From contig JAKGHH010000002.1 of assembly GCA_022828595.1 (NCBI GenBank), positions 74,930,383-74,994,382 of the forward strand: a stretch of 64,000 nt of DNA, in the 5' to 3' direction. The position numbers were made by a program, and so were the translations under genes. The notes under the pieces are model-generated. The model saw nothing but the letters and a program-made list of their open reading frames with translations. It was not told the DNA's origin and searched no databases. This stretch comes from Nelumbo lutea (Eukaryota > Streptophyta > Magnoliopsida > Proteales > Nelumbonaceae). Positions 1 through 12,300 of the stretch are shown here, one piece after another (positions within the stretch are counted from its first letter, which is position 1; each line of letters starts with the position of its first letter).

Positions 1-918
1 GGGGTTTTGAAACCCAGAACCCAGGAAGGCATACGGTTAATTATGTAGCAGTAAGAACAACATCCAACCAAAATTTTATAGGAACATGAGATGCAAAAAG
101 GAGGCTTCTAGCAACTTCAACCACATGGCAATTCTTCCTTTCTGCCACTTCATTCTATTGTGGAGTCTAGGAAAAAGAACTCTGATGGATAACTCCACAA
201 GCATCAAAGTAGGATGAAAGGTTCTTCTCAAAATATTCCTTAGCGTTATCCGATTGGAATATTTTGATCCAAGTGTTAAACTAGGTAAGAATGAGTTCAT
301 GAAACTTTTGCACAATAGTTGGTACTTCATCCTGGGATCTCATGAGGTAATCCAAGCATAACGAGAGAAATCATCAATAAAGAGGATAATTTTTAACCTC
401 CAATAGTAGGTAAGTGATATGACCCCACACGTCAAAGTGCACAATATGGAAAGTAGAAAAAGAGATATTCCTTAACACATGTCGAGAAACAAATGACTCA
501 AAGTAGAAAAAGATAAATGACCAAAAAATAAATGACATAACATGACTTGATCAATAGACTCTGACAAGACTGACTCCAAAGCAACTCCATTAGGTGGTCC
601 AAGACTTCTACCAGGTCTGTGCAACAAATATATTCCATTCGCCTCATGGCTACTCTCGATTATCATCTGAGATTTTAGTTCCTGAAAAACACAATGAATA
701 GGAAAGAAGGTTATACTACAATTCATGGATTTAGTCAAGTATGACAAAAAACAGGTTGATATTAAGCTTGGGGACATGGAGAACAGAGGATAAAACAAGA
801 GTGTTAGAGGCTTTGATATTTCCTTTGCTAGAGATGGGAGAAAGAGACCCATCAACAAGGGCTATCTTCTCTCTACTAGAGTAGAGCTTATATGAACAAA
901 AGAGATTAGATATACTAA
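1..918 (-). pseudogene. Broken copia protease/pre-integrase/integrase of element Z
   Basis: Fragments of pol in several frames. 858-472 holds the post-protease region and pre-integrase domain (NGIYLLHRPG, then a LGHLS-like stretch). 450-1 holds integrase core remnants, including an AERKN-like and an RSLLFASHV-like segment near bases 60-160. Frames are interrupted repeatedly. Confidence 0.7.
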
Positions 919-1974
919 TTATATGGTTTGATGCACTAAATTAATAATCCAAGGGAATTTATGGCTACCTGAAACATTAGCATGACTTGTAGAAGCATGA
1001 GTACCTGAGTGAGCAAAAGCGGATGCCGGGGTGTTGCCAAAAGGGTTGGGTGTTGCAGTAGTGGTCTCCAAGTGATTAAGTAACCTCCCATAGCTTTCAA
1101 ACTTTGCCTTTACTACTGCCAGCTGCTCCATAGCTGATTTTTCTTCACTTTCTCTATTTCTGCCTTCAGGCACTGTAGCAACATTTGCATTTTTAGGCTT
1201 CCCTGTCTGACCATTCTTCTTGAAATTGCTGTTACTGTTGTTCCAAAACCTTTCCAGGAGACGTTCTGGATGGAGTTCCCAACAAGTGTCTTTAGTATGC
1301 TTCAAGTTCTTGAAATATTCACATATCGCTTCCTTCTTCTCAATCGGCCCTTTCGACTTTATCACAACATTTGCAAAGTGTTCTGAAGGTGATCCTTGTA
1401 ACTGTACTTGCTGCCTACTCTCTTCACTGCTCACCATAGAGTATGCTTGAGCAAGGGTGACTTCACCCTTGGCCAGAACATTCTACTTAGTAATGTCAAA
1501 CTCAAGGTTGAGTCCTATAAGAAACTCAAACATCTTGTTTCATTCTACCAATTTTTAAATGTCTCTACATCATTGGTGCTCTCTAATACAACTGTTTCCA
1601 TAACATAAATCTCTTGGCACTCTTCTCCCCTTGTCTTAGATTGTTCACATCACTCTTCAACTTCTGTGAATATGTTTTAGTAACACTGTCCCAAATCTCC
1701 TTAGCAGAAGTCATCCAGAGGTAATGTTGGCTTATGTAGGGCTGCATAGAGTTGACTAACCACCCAATCACTGTGTAGTTCTCCTGCATCCATTTTTCAT
1801 AGGTAGGGTCCGTCTCTGCAGGTTTCTACTACAAACATATATCCACATAGACTATGCCCAAGCTAGATAATTGGCTCCATCTAATTTAATTGTAATCACT
1901 CCACTCAAAAAGGAATCGACCGTACCAACCCCAGATACCAGAATCTCTTTCATTTCACTTCCTGATTGCTCCAT
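919..1974 (-). pseudogene. Broken copia gag of element Z
   Basis: A likely ATG lies at 1974 (MEQSGSEMKE), followed by ITIKLDGANYLAWA and then a stop and frameshift. Gag (UBN2-type) continues at 1789-1583 (QENYTVIGWLVNSMQP) and 1437-919. The zinc knuckle reads CEYFKNLKHTKDTC: the second Cys of the CX2CX4HX4C motif is Phe, so the knuckle itself is damaged. Confidence 0.8.
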
Positions 1975-2419
1975 TAATCAAACAAAAATAAGAAAACTAG
2001 TTTTCCACTCTTAATGGACCTAACTGAGGTCAGCCCAGTACCAAAAACTTAAAAAACTAGGGTTTCATTGTACCCGACTCAATGGAGAAAGAGAGAAGAG
2101 GTAGCTGCTCCTTCCAGAGCATCCCGACCTTCTTCAAACCTTAACTGCCTCCTTCTAGGAATCAAAAGAAGCCTCCCAAGCCCTAAGCGCCACACCCAAT
2201 CCATCTCCTTATCCTGTAACTTGAAATCTCTCCAGTCGGCAAGGGTTTTGGGCAAAAAAATAACAGCTTTACTTCTTGGCACTCTTCGCTCGGACTTTAA
2301 TTATCCAAATCCTCTACCAACTAGGCAAACAGTCCTCTGATTGATCAGAAGCTTACCTCTCCATACACTCTTCTAATCGAAGGGTGTATGGCAAAAAAAA
2401 AAAGGAAGAGGGAAAACCT

Positions 2420-2431
2420 GCTCTAATACCA
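2420..2431 (-). other. Primer-binding site of element Z
   Basis: Reads TGGTATTAGAGC on the minus strand, one base off the plant tRNA-iMet complement TGGTATCAGAGC. It lies three bases inside the LTR end. Confidence 0.75.
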
Positions 2432-2434
2432 AGA

Positions 2435-2964
2435 TGTGAAACTGTTCTCCAAATATGATAGTTAAACTTGATTACAACAGTAGAAGAAAAATAAAAAGGT
2501 GATTACAACAGAAGGAAGAAGAAGATGGAGAAGAAAAGAAAGGAGAAGAGAGTTCAATGGATTTCTCTTTTCTCTCTTAATCTTTTATTTAACTCTCTTA
2601 ACTTTGACTAATTACATCTCTAGCCTGAAGTGGGTGGCCAGCACATAAATAACTTAAAGAAAAACAAAACAAGTTAACAGGCCCGTAATTAAAAAGGCAC
2701 TTTAACCAAATATGATAGTTAAACTTGATTACAACAGTAGAAGAAAAATAAAAAGGTGATTACAACAGAAGGAAGAAGAAGATGGAGAAGAAAAGAAAGG
2801 AGAAGAGAGTTCAATGGATTTCTTTTCTCCCTCTTAATCTTTTATTTAACTCACTTAACTTTGACTAATTACATCTCTAGCCTGAAGTGGGTGGCCAGCA
2901 CATAAATAACTTAAAGAAAAACAAAACAAGTTAACAGGCCTGTAATGAAAAAGGCACTTTAACA
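2435..2964 (-). repeat. 5' LTR of element Z, with internal tandem duplication
   Basis: On the minus strand the LTR starts TGTTAAAG at 2964 and ends TTTCACA at 2435, three bases before the primer-binding site. Inside it a 257-bp unit occurs twice in tandem (about 2451-2707 and 2708-2964), with only a handful of differences. The 3' LTR is outside the window. Confidence 0.72.
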
Positions 2965-3254
2965 CATAAGATGTAAACATGATACTACTTAAAACATAAA
3001 CAAGTACTAGGACCCACTCAGCCAGTCTCTCTACACGTTGCAAGCTCCACATCAGACAAGACCTGATGACTGATGATATGATGAACTACAGTATTTAATA
3101 TGATGTTCCAATGCCTAAACAGATTTAAGGATATTTGAAAAAGTTAAGTAGATGAACAAGCAGCATAGGAGACAAAAATTAGAAAAAGGAAATGCATCTT
3201 GAGATAAACTAATTCTGCTTTACAATGTCAGAACTTTAAGTCTGTTATGCATAC
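2965..3254. other. Short intron remainder, nothing recognised
   Basis: Unique-looking AT-rich intron between the LTR of element Z and VPS13 exon 16. No coding or repeat signal seen. Confidence 0.5.
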
Positions 3255-3309
3255 CTTTCCCAGCTTTCGCTGATAAATTTGTTACCTCTAGCTCCAACTT
3301 AGCCAATTC
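3255..3309 (-). CDS. VPS13: VPS13 exon 16 (C2 domain, short)
   Basis: A 55-nt micro-exon between CTGTAG and GTATGC, reading ELAKLELEVTNLSAKAGK plus one base, the expected C2 continuation after VPRK. The next exon should start with a glycine-completing phase. It is not in 1-3254, which is filled by a copia element, so it lies left of the window. Confidence 0.85.
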
Positions 3310-6300
3310 CTACAGAAGCCATATATAAAAATTTATGCCTGGCTAACAAATTATTTTAAGTTCATTAATCTTCTTTATGTTTACATAATTCAGTGAGAAA
3401 CAGTTGATTTTGTGGGATGCTGATGAAAATAACATTTGTAAGGAAAAAATGCTTACAATTATAGTTGAAGCTAAGGGGCAAGGGCTATTCCTTGATACAA
3501 TGTGGTAAACTTGGGGTAATGAGCATGAGAATATAGTGTCCAAGTCTTATAGTGTAAGCCACTTCATGCTAAAAAATGTTGCGTTAAACAGGACTATCAC
3601 TGTGCAATTGTCTTTTTTCAAAACTAGTTGAATTTATATCTCACAGAGCTAAATAAAATGTTAGAAGTAAAGAAAAGTGCATGAAAGAGGGTGGCAGGAA
3701 GGTTTCCTCAATTTGGTGTTTTCATGATTTCGGAGGGTTTTCTCAATGAATAATGAGGCTCCCACTACTATAAACAGATCAGCATTGGTGTTGTTTATGA
3801 CTGAGGGTTTCCTCAATTTGGTGTTTTCAATGTGCGGTCACTATTCTAATCACGTATTGGTTCTTATTCTAATGGGAATCCAGAGAGGAATCTTATGACA
3901 TCCAAATGTTCACGTTGTTGCCACTGAATTCTCTGATCCATGGACAGAGGCCGATAGACTCATTCAATTCATTCCTAAGGTTATCAAGGGTTGGGTAGTA
4001 AACCTCAATACTCTAATGACCTTGTTGAAGAAGTAATCTTGGTAAGAGTACAGCCTTTGGATGTGTTCCCAAATCTCTTTTATTGTATCCAAGAATATAA
4101 GGTTTATACCAATCCTTGACAACATGCTATTCTATAGCCGTGTCATAATTTGTGCTTCTCACTGCACCCATTGTATGAAAGATGGACAACATCAGACTAG
4201 TATTAGTTATGTAAATGTAAGTTTCCTCTAGCAGTGAGAAACACTTCAACAGACTTTTTTTTTTGAAAAAATAAAAGAAAATTATTATTAAAGAGAAAGG
4301 AAGAGAATTGGTTACAACCAGCAACAGAGTGATAAGGTAGCACCCAAACCAACTACAAAAACAAACTAAACTAAAGAAGGGATACAAGTAGGAAAACAGC
4401 AAATTCATCCCCTTCTAAACACTTCAATGGTCATCTCCTTCAAAAAACACTTCCTGACCATCACCTTTCCTCATTCCACGCCTCACCCCTACCCCTACTA
4501 AATTAATTTAAAACCTTTCTTCCTTCCTTCCCTTTTCAAAAGGTTCAAATGCTCTTCTTGTGAATTCCTCTCTGCCCCCCAAAAAATAGGCCAATGCTCT
4601 TTCCCACCTTAACATTCCTATCAGCCAAAATCTCTACCTTCACTCCTCCTTTCTTCAACACATTGGTAACTAAAGTGTCCTCACCACCGCAGCAGATCTT
4701 TCTCCTTCTTCTCTGACCCTGAAATTTGTAAGGAAATTTACTTTTTGAGAAACCAGCATCTGGGACTCCGCCCCAATTGATTCCTGAGCCCCAAATCCTC
4801 TCCCTTGGCTAGGGAGGAAGAGCAAATCCAGTTATCCTTGGGGGAGAAATTTTAAAAAGCAGTTTTTTGTTCACTACTTTCTATAGAAGTTCTTTCAGAC
4901 AACTCCAAGGTAAAGGATATCCTGGAATGACTTTGTGAATGGTTTATGTTGTACATAATTTCCATAGATTAGCACCACTTTACAGCATGTGATGTCTCTA
5001 AGTAGCATGTGAGCCATTTGATAAGGAAATTTGAGCATCAAGCAGATGTCTCTAATACAGGACAGCTGGCCAGAAAACAAAACTTATAAGTAGATAATTT
5101 ACATTGACCAATATCACATCCCTAGAAAATAGGAATGCAAGTTGGATACTTGACTTTTCAACCCAATCCATTCAAATTGTAACAAACACCTAAGTAGTGC
5201 CCACCCAAGTTGCTTTCCTACTAGTCAAGAAAGGAGAAAATAGTAGACTGAGCCCATTGAAAGCATGATATTTCCTGATTCTATCATGGACAAAAACAAA
5301 GCAATTTATTGGTACCTTATGTTATATATTTTTCTGGCTTCTAGCCAATAAAAGAAAATAATCAACAGGTTCCAAATCATTTCTTTGTAACCAATCGGAA
5401 TTATAGTTCCTGAAGATGCTTTTTGAAATACAATTACTAATTAATATAGTGAATCATAAAGAGAATTGAGATAGATAAATAACAAATGACAGGAAATAAA
5501 GACAATCAATGCAAGAACCAGCATTTAAGATCAATAGATACCTTCCTTGGAACTTCAAATATGAAAAGTTCATTCCACCTGGCAGTGCCCTCATCCAGGT
5601 TATTATTCTTGAAAATCAAAGGCTTAACACACTTAGTCCTTGCACTCTGAGGGAAAAGCCTTTGTTGATCCGTTGCCAGGCTATCAACTACAAGGCGTAT
5701 GGCACAGAAGAAGTTATGACTATTGCCATCATCAAGGATGGGTACACCCTGAACAAAGTAGAATCCAATTACACTTCTGCTTAAAAGATTTGAAATGACA
5801 CAAGGGGCAAAATAACAAACTTCAGTTAGAAGCACAACCCTAGACTCGAATATCTGCACAGCAACATAAAAGCGTGCTACCCTGGATTCAGCTGCAACAT
5901 TTAATCTATCAGAAAACCTTTGAGGTGGAATCCATGCAGAAGAACAGTCCTCATGATGTAGCAGTTCAATTGTTTCTGCCTCTTGCTCAACCTTCTTCAA
6001 ATGAATGTCACATCCAAGTCTATTCTCTATTATGACAGTCTGAAAATCATCTTCCTCCAATGCTGAAAATTTTGATTTATCTCCAAGCCTAATACAATAA
6101 TCAGCATCCTGCACACAATTATATAACAAGATGATGCTTTGGAAACTTTTGCACAAATATACTGCAGTAATTCAAAGTACATTTAACCTCATTAGCTTTT
6201 GTTGACTTCTCCTGAAGTTCAGCCTGTCTTCTCCATGAAACAATGGTTTCTGCAAAAGTTTCTAGATTTGCAGCACTGACATTAAGATTTACAATACTTG

Positions 6301-9300
6301 TTGCAGCAACATGTACCTGCTTTCCAACTTTTGAGGACCGGTTGACATCAGAATTATATGTTTCAAACCTCCAAAGACACAAAAAGGGAGCATCCAGTTA
6401 AAAGTTAGTAAAGATCTATACAATCATTTGACATAAAAATTACAACTAGAATAATCAGTAACGTACTTGAATATTCCATCAAATGGCTCCACAAGTGGCT
6501 CCCATGCTTCTAGTTGTGTGTTGAATGTAGATGCAGCAATAGAAGATATTAATATTGCATTCATTGCCTCTAGACTTCCATGTGTTGCAAGGTTAATATT
6601 TGTAATCATCACATCAAATAGCGGCACCATCTGAAAAGGCCCATAATTATAAAATACAAGTAATTACAAAGGAGAAATGATATACTCTATATCCAGGTGA
6701 GGGGAGCTACTTTCCAGAGACTACATACCATCCCACGCAAGTTGTCTAGGACAGTTACAGAGAAGCATCTAAGCTTCATCTCAGCACTTATGTTTTCCTG
6801 TGTCTTTGGCTTCATAGAATCACCAATTGTGTATGCAAACCGGCTTGATGGTTTCTTCAAATCAGCACGAGCAAGAAAAGTGCAGGCCTATGAAAGCAGA
6901 AGACCCCAAAAGAGCATTATAATATTCAGTTATTAACAGAAGATTAAGTGTTGTGAGACAGTAATAGAAAAAATTAGAAAAGATAGCAAATTAAAGCACA
7001 TGGAAAGCTGCAACTTTGGCATAGATAACTCAAAAATAAGTTTCAGTAAATAATTATGCCAACCTGGTTTTCAACTTTCCAAATACTCCAGCAATGAGAA
7101 CCCTTTGAACTTGAAGATCTTGAAATGGGCACCTCGAGAATATTAGTTTGGTTAACAAGATCCATACGCGGGCAGCAAAAGAAGCCCATATGTGGTGCTT
7201 CATCTGTTTTTGATACTATGCATCCAAGAGATGCATAACCAGGGGGAGCAATTGGGTACCAGAAGAAAGCCTCATCAATACCTTTTGCCACAATATGGGC
7301 AACTTTTGTGAATTGCACAGGCTTTGCAGAAATCTCAGGATTATCAGCCACAAAAGTTATACCCAGTGCAGGTGGTTCCAAGCTGATAAACAAAATGAAA
7401 AATCAACCACTTCTATTTGTAATATTAAGAATAAGAATCTAATAAAGAACTATATGCTGAAATGGGCTAACCCTTCAATTATGCAATCACCAAGTATGGC
7501 AAAGCCAGGACGTGGTATTGGTCTCCATATTGAGATTGGTGGGTGGATGTCACTACCCTTGTCCCACAAAACCCTCTCAAAATGTGGTGTTGACACATAA
7601 TAACTGCTTGGTTTTGAAATTGATCTAAGAACATCCCATCCAGATGAACCAGCAGGCCTTCTATCTTGATCATTTCTTCTGAAATGGTCAACAGCAAGAT
7701 CTGATGTGGAAGTTTTGGAGGAAGAAAGAAGGCAGTAAGAGCTCCTTAGAAGAATATAACCCAAATTGTAACTATGGTTCTTGGAAGGGCAGTCTGTTGA
7801 GAGATGAGCAACAAATGATCCAGAGACATTGTCCACACGCCAAATGCTAAATTCAGAGGAGAACCTTGGATTTGATGAAACACTAAAAATACATTCTGAA
7901 AATGTTGTAGAAGTCAGGAGATCTGAACGTATGCAATACACAATGTGATTAGGTGGTGGTTCGTTTCCTATCTGAGCAACACATCCTAATGCTGAATATC
8001 CTGGTGGTGCAATGGGTAACCAAAGTGAGCAATCATCACTGCTATCAGATTTTCCCTCTTGTCCTTCCAACCCTTGAATATCCGAAAACAAACCAATGAG
8101 CTTAAAACCAAGAGGCTTCCGTACTCGACCATAAGTGTTACCAATAGCCATTACTGCCTGAGATGGAGGGGATGGCCTGAAGATTCAGAGGAGTTAATAA
8201 TGAAACTTTATTACCACCTTGAATAACAAAAGGTAGGGTCTTACTTAAGAATCCAGAACATGGCTATCAATTTATATCACTGACTAATATAATCCAGTCA
8301 ACTTTTTTTGTTTTTTTTAACCCAGCTAATGTTGGGTGAAATTTTAAGGCAGAAAATTCCTAACACGGAGCAATAATCTTCAACCACAAATATTAACAAG
8401 TAATAAAGAAGAGAAGATAGAAAAGTAAGCAAGATCTAACTTAGCTGTTGGCTATGGCAGAAACCAAAAATGAACTCTTATCCATTCATCAAAAAAGTAA
8501 AAGGCGTGGGAGGCATACGCCTAGAGGTGCACCTCCAAGTGAAACAAAAAAAAGAAATCCCCCTTTAGGAGGCTTACAGTTCCTTGTACTCGGGAGGCAT
8601 ATGTCTCTTACATTCTGAACTACACCTCACACTTCCAGGCAGTGGAATGCTTCCCATCAAGCCTCCATATTTTAAAACATTGCTATCAATTCAAACTTTA
8701 TTTAAGGTTAAGTCCGAAATTTACTATGGATTTCTGAAATCTCCCCTCAAGTTTCTGACCATTGCTGAAAGTAACCTCACCTATAGTGGTAATTGCAATT
8801 ACCTCGCCTGAGCTTTCTGACACAGTTGCAAGTAGACCCCTCTGCGAGAATCCACTAACAAGAGGCACAAAAATGTCCAAAATACCTATGCAATTACTAT
8901 TAAGACCGGTTTCTAAAAGAAAAAACATTACAAACTTTATAAACAACCAAAAATAAAGAAATTAAAGTTTCAGCTTCACCTTTGAGCGATTGATTTCAAA
9001 GGCAAATTTGGAAAATATACACTTTGGTCATGTTGACAGTTGTTTGTGTATTCAGGTTTAGTACCACAAGGGTACTGTTGTAATTTCTCTTCTGTTTATA
9101 TTGTTCGACTGGACTAGTATATATAATAATTTCTTTCATTCGCCCCTGATGTTCTGGAGGGCTTTCAGTCTCTCGACTCAGCTCTCTTCTCTCTTCTCCT
9201 CTCCTCTCTTCTCTTGCTCTTGCTCAACATGGTATCAGAGCAAGTCGTCCAGGCCTGAAGGGTGAAATCAGTTCGACCCAGAAGTTGTCAAGCAAACTGC

Positions 9301-12300
9301 TGTTGCATCCAGTGCTGTCTCCAATCGAACTCCTACTCTGGTGAAATCAGTTCGACCCAGAAGTTACAGAGTCTTTTCATCTTCCAGCCCAGAAGTTGCA
9401 CCTCTTGTCTGCTCGACTGTAGAGAGACTGTTGTTTGAGGTTTGTAGAGGGTGTTCTGTCTTCAGAAAGGCTATCATCTGAAACCAAAAGTACTGGTCAT
9501 CTTCTGTTCGGCTGCCTATTGTTTGAGGTTCGTAGAAGGAGTTCTGGTTTACAGGGAGATTATCATCTGAAACTAAAAGAGGTACTATCATCCTTGTCTG
9601 TTCGGCTACCTATTGTTTGATGAACTGTTCGGCTGCCCTACTGTTGTCTGTTCGGCTGCCTATTGTTTGATGAACTGTTCGGTTGCCCTACTGTTAAGTG
9701 ACTGTTCCCTAACACAGTAACTGTATTCAACCTTCTTTTTTTATTTGTATTGTGGACTGTTGATTGTCTATTCAGCCGATTGATTGTCTGCTCAACATTA
9801 ATCTTATTGATTGACTGTTCGGCTACCCTGTTGATCTCCTCGACTAGTCAGCTATCGGGCCTACTAATTAGGTCATTCAGACCTGTTCTTGTACTGCAAC
9901 AGCAGTGTTCAGACTTGTTTCAGTGAAACTGTAGGTCAGAAGGGCCTGTTTCAGTACTGCAACAGCAGTGTTCAGTTTTTTGTTTGTTCTCAGAGAAACT
10001 ATAGGTCAGAAGGACCTGTTCTTGTACTGCAACAGCAGTGTTCTGCTTTTTGTTCTCAGTGAAACTGGAGGTCAGAAGGACTTATTTCTGCAATAGCCTT
10101 GTACGGCTGTACTTTTTTTTTTGGTTGTTGTTTCATTTTTTATTCTGATATCATGGGTAGTGAAGATTCAGCCACATCTGGAGTTTCCTCAATGCTGAAT
10201 GGAATGGGTGGGGGTGACCTATCCTTTCCTATGGCTGTTGTCCCTCTTGATGGTTTAAATTACCTGGAGTGGTCAAGAGGGATCAAATTATACATCACTG
10301 CAAGGGGGAAGATTGGCTATATTAATGGGAGGATAAAAGAACCATCCTCTGGGAGTGCTGAATATGATAGATGGAATCAGGAGAACAATACTGTTATGTC
10401 CTGGCTCTTGGTTTCCATGCAACCTCAAATAAGGAAGAATTTCATGTGGGCTGAAACTGCAAATGAAATCTGGGAACAAGCAAAGTCTACATATTCAGAA
10501 TTGTGACACTATGCCAAAATTTATCAACTGCAGGCAGCATCTTTTACTTGTAGACAGGGGGAGAAGTGTTTGTGGTTTATTATTTTGACTTAACATCTGT
10601 CTGGAAGGAATTGGATCACTACCAGAGTGTGGATTGAAAGTGTGATGAGGATGCTAAGAAGTACAAGCTGCTTGTCTCCCAGCAAAGGGTGTTTGCATTC
10701 TTACATGGTCTGAATCCTATGTATGAATCTATCAGGGTTCAGATTCTCAGCTCTAAGGATCTCCCATCTGTTCAGAAAGTCTATGCTCTTGTACAGTCTG
10801 AAAAAAGTAGGAGAAATTTGATGAACAGCCCTGGTGAGGATGCTGTTGTGATGGTTGCAAAAGGGGGTGTCTCTACTGGTGTGGGATCTTCTTCCCGGAA
10901 AGGAGATCTCCAGAAAAAAACAGAAGATAAGGAAAAATTGTGGTGCACTCATTGCCAGAAACCCCAACACACCAAAGATACCTATAGGGATCTTCATGGG
11001 AAACCAAAATGGGCTCAAGATCTGATTAAGAAGCAAGGTTCAGAGGTGAATAAGAAGTACGGACAGCAAAGTACAAAGAACCATCACATGGCCAATATGG
11101 CTACTCGGGAGAATCAGCCCCCCATTTCTACTGTGACTCAGACACATCTCACTAGACCTGACCCGAGGGAGGACATTATGAATTCCTTCCGTGACCATTT
11201 AGAGCTCTATGGTAGAGCAATTTGTCAGATGGATGCTCCTCCCTCAACCTCATTTGCATCTACGTCAGGTAACCCTGCTATTGCTTTCCATGTTGCTTCT
11301 CACACCCCCTGACTCTCCATGGATCATTGATTTTGAAGCGCCAAAACATATGACTGGTACGTCCTCTTACTTTCAAACCTATCACCCTCTTCCATAGCTG
11401 GTCAAGGAACTCTCTCTCTCTTCCTCTTGGTCTTACCCTTTCTGATGTCCTTCATGTTCCAAAATTTCCCATTAATTTGTCCTCTGTTAGTAGTGTTACT
11501 AATTCCTTGAATTGCTCAGTGACTTTTTTCCCTTCCCATTGTGTGATTCAGGATCTAGCCTCAGGGAGGACGATTGGTAGGGGTCGTATGGCTGATGGAC
11601 TTCACATGCTGGAGAATAAGGCTGGTCTTCATGTTACAGAGTCTATGAGTCAGTCCTGTAAGAAAAAAGTTTATTTTTGGCATTGTCGTCTTGATCATTT
11701 GTCTATTGAGTCCTTGAAAGTTGTATTCGCAGAACTGTTTAAGTCAATGTTTGTTTCTGATTTTTCTTGTCAAACATGTCAGTTAAGTATGCATTGTAGA
11801 ACTCATTTTCTTCAAAGAAATAGTAAATCTGAATCTCCATTTCACATTGTTCATTCTGATGTATGGGGCCCTGTTACTTTACCATCTGAGAGTGGCTACA
11901 AGTATTTCATTACCCTCATTGATGATTATTCTAGATATACTATATACCCGATGCGAACCAGGGAAGAAGTACCAAAAATCATTCAAGATTTCTAGCGGAT
12001 GATCTTCACTCAATTTCAAACTGAAATCCAAAATTTTCAATCAGACAATGCAAAAGAATTTTTTCATAGTGACCTCACGGAGTTTTTTTGCTTCGCATGG
12101 TTCCCTTCACCATATCTCTTGTTCCCGCACACCACAACAAAATGGTGTGGCCGAACGGAAGAACTGACATCTCCTTGAAGTGGCTCGGGGTTTACTTCTT
12201 CATATGAATGTTCCCAAACGGTTTTGGCTTGAAGTTGTTCTTTGTTCCACTTACCTTATAAACTGTATGCCCTCTCGTCGGTTAGAGTACAAAGATCCAC

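Larger units (their letters stand above)
1..2964 (-). mobile_element. Ty1/copia element, left-truncated by window edge (element Z)
   Basis: A minus-strand copia element inside the VPS13 intron after exon 16, in the same orientation as the gene. Reading right to left: 5' LTR (2964-2435), primer-binding site (2431-2420), leader, gag from about 1974, protease and pre-integrase region, then integrase core running off the window at base 1. The gag peptides closely resemble those of copia C (both have SSEESR.QVQ and ENYTVIGWL.NSMQP), though the LTRs differ. All frames are broken. Confidence 0.85.

Noticed and set aside
919..1437. Zinc-knuckle protein as a host gene
   Set aside because: The sequence matches gag of copia C closely and lies between copia pol remnants and an LTR with a primer-binding site.
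5506..6156. A 216-codon single ORF covering exons 14 and 15
   Set aside because: It reads through the 90-bp intron by chance. The family peptide needs the intron removed (ESR then GVPILDDG), so it was split into two exons.
7479..7697. 72-codon minus-strand ORF overlapping exon 9
   Set aside because: It is another frame of the VPS13 exon, and the exon frame has the conserved modules.
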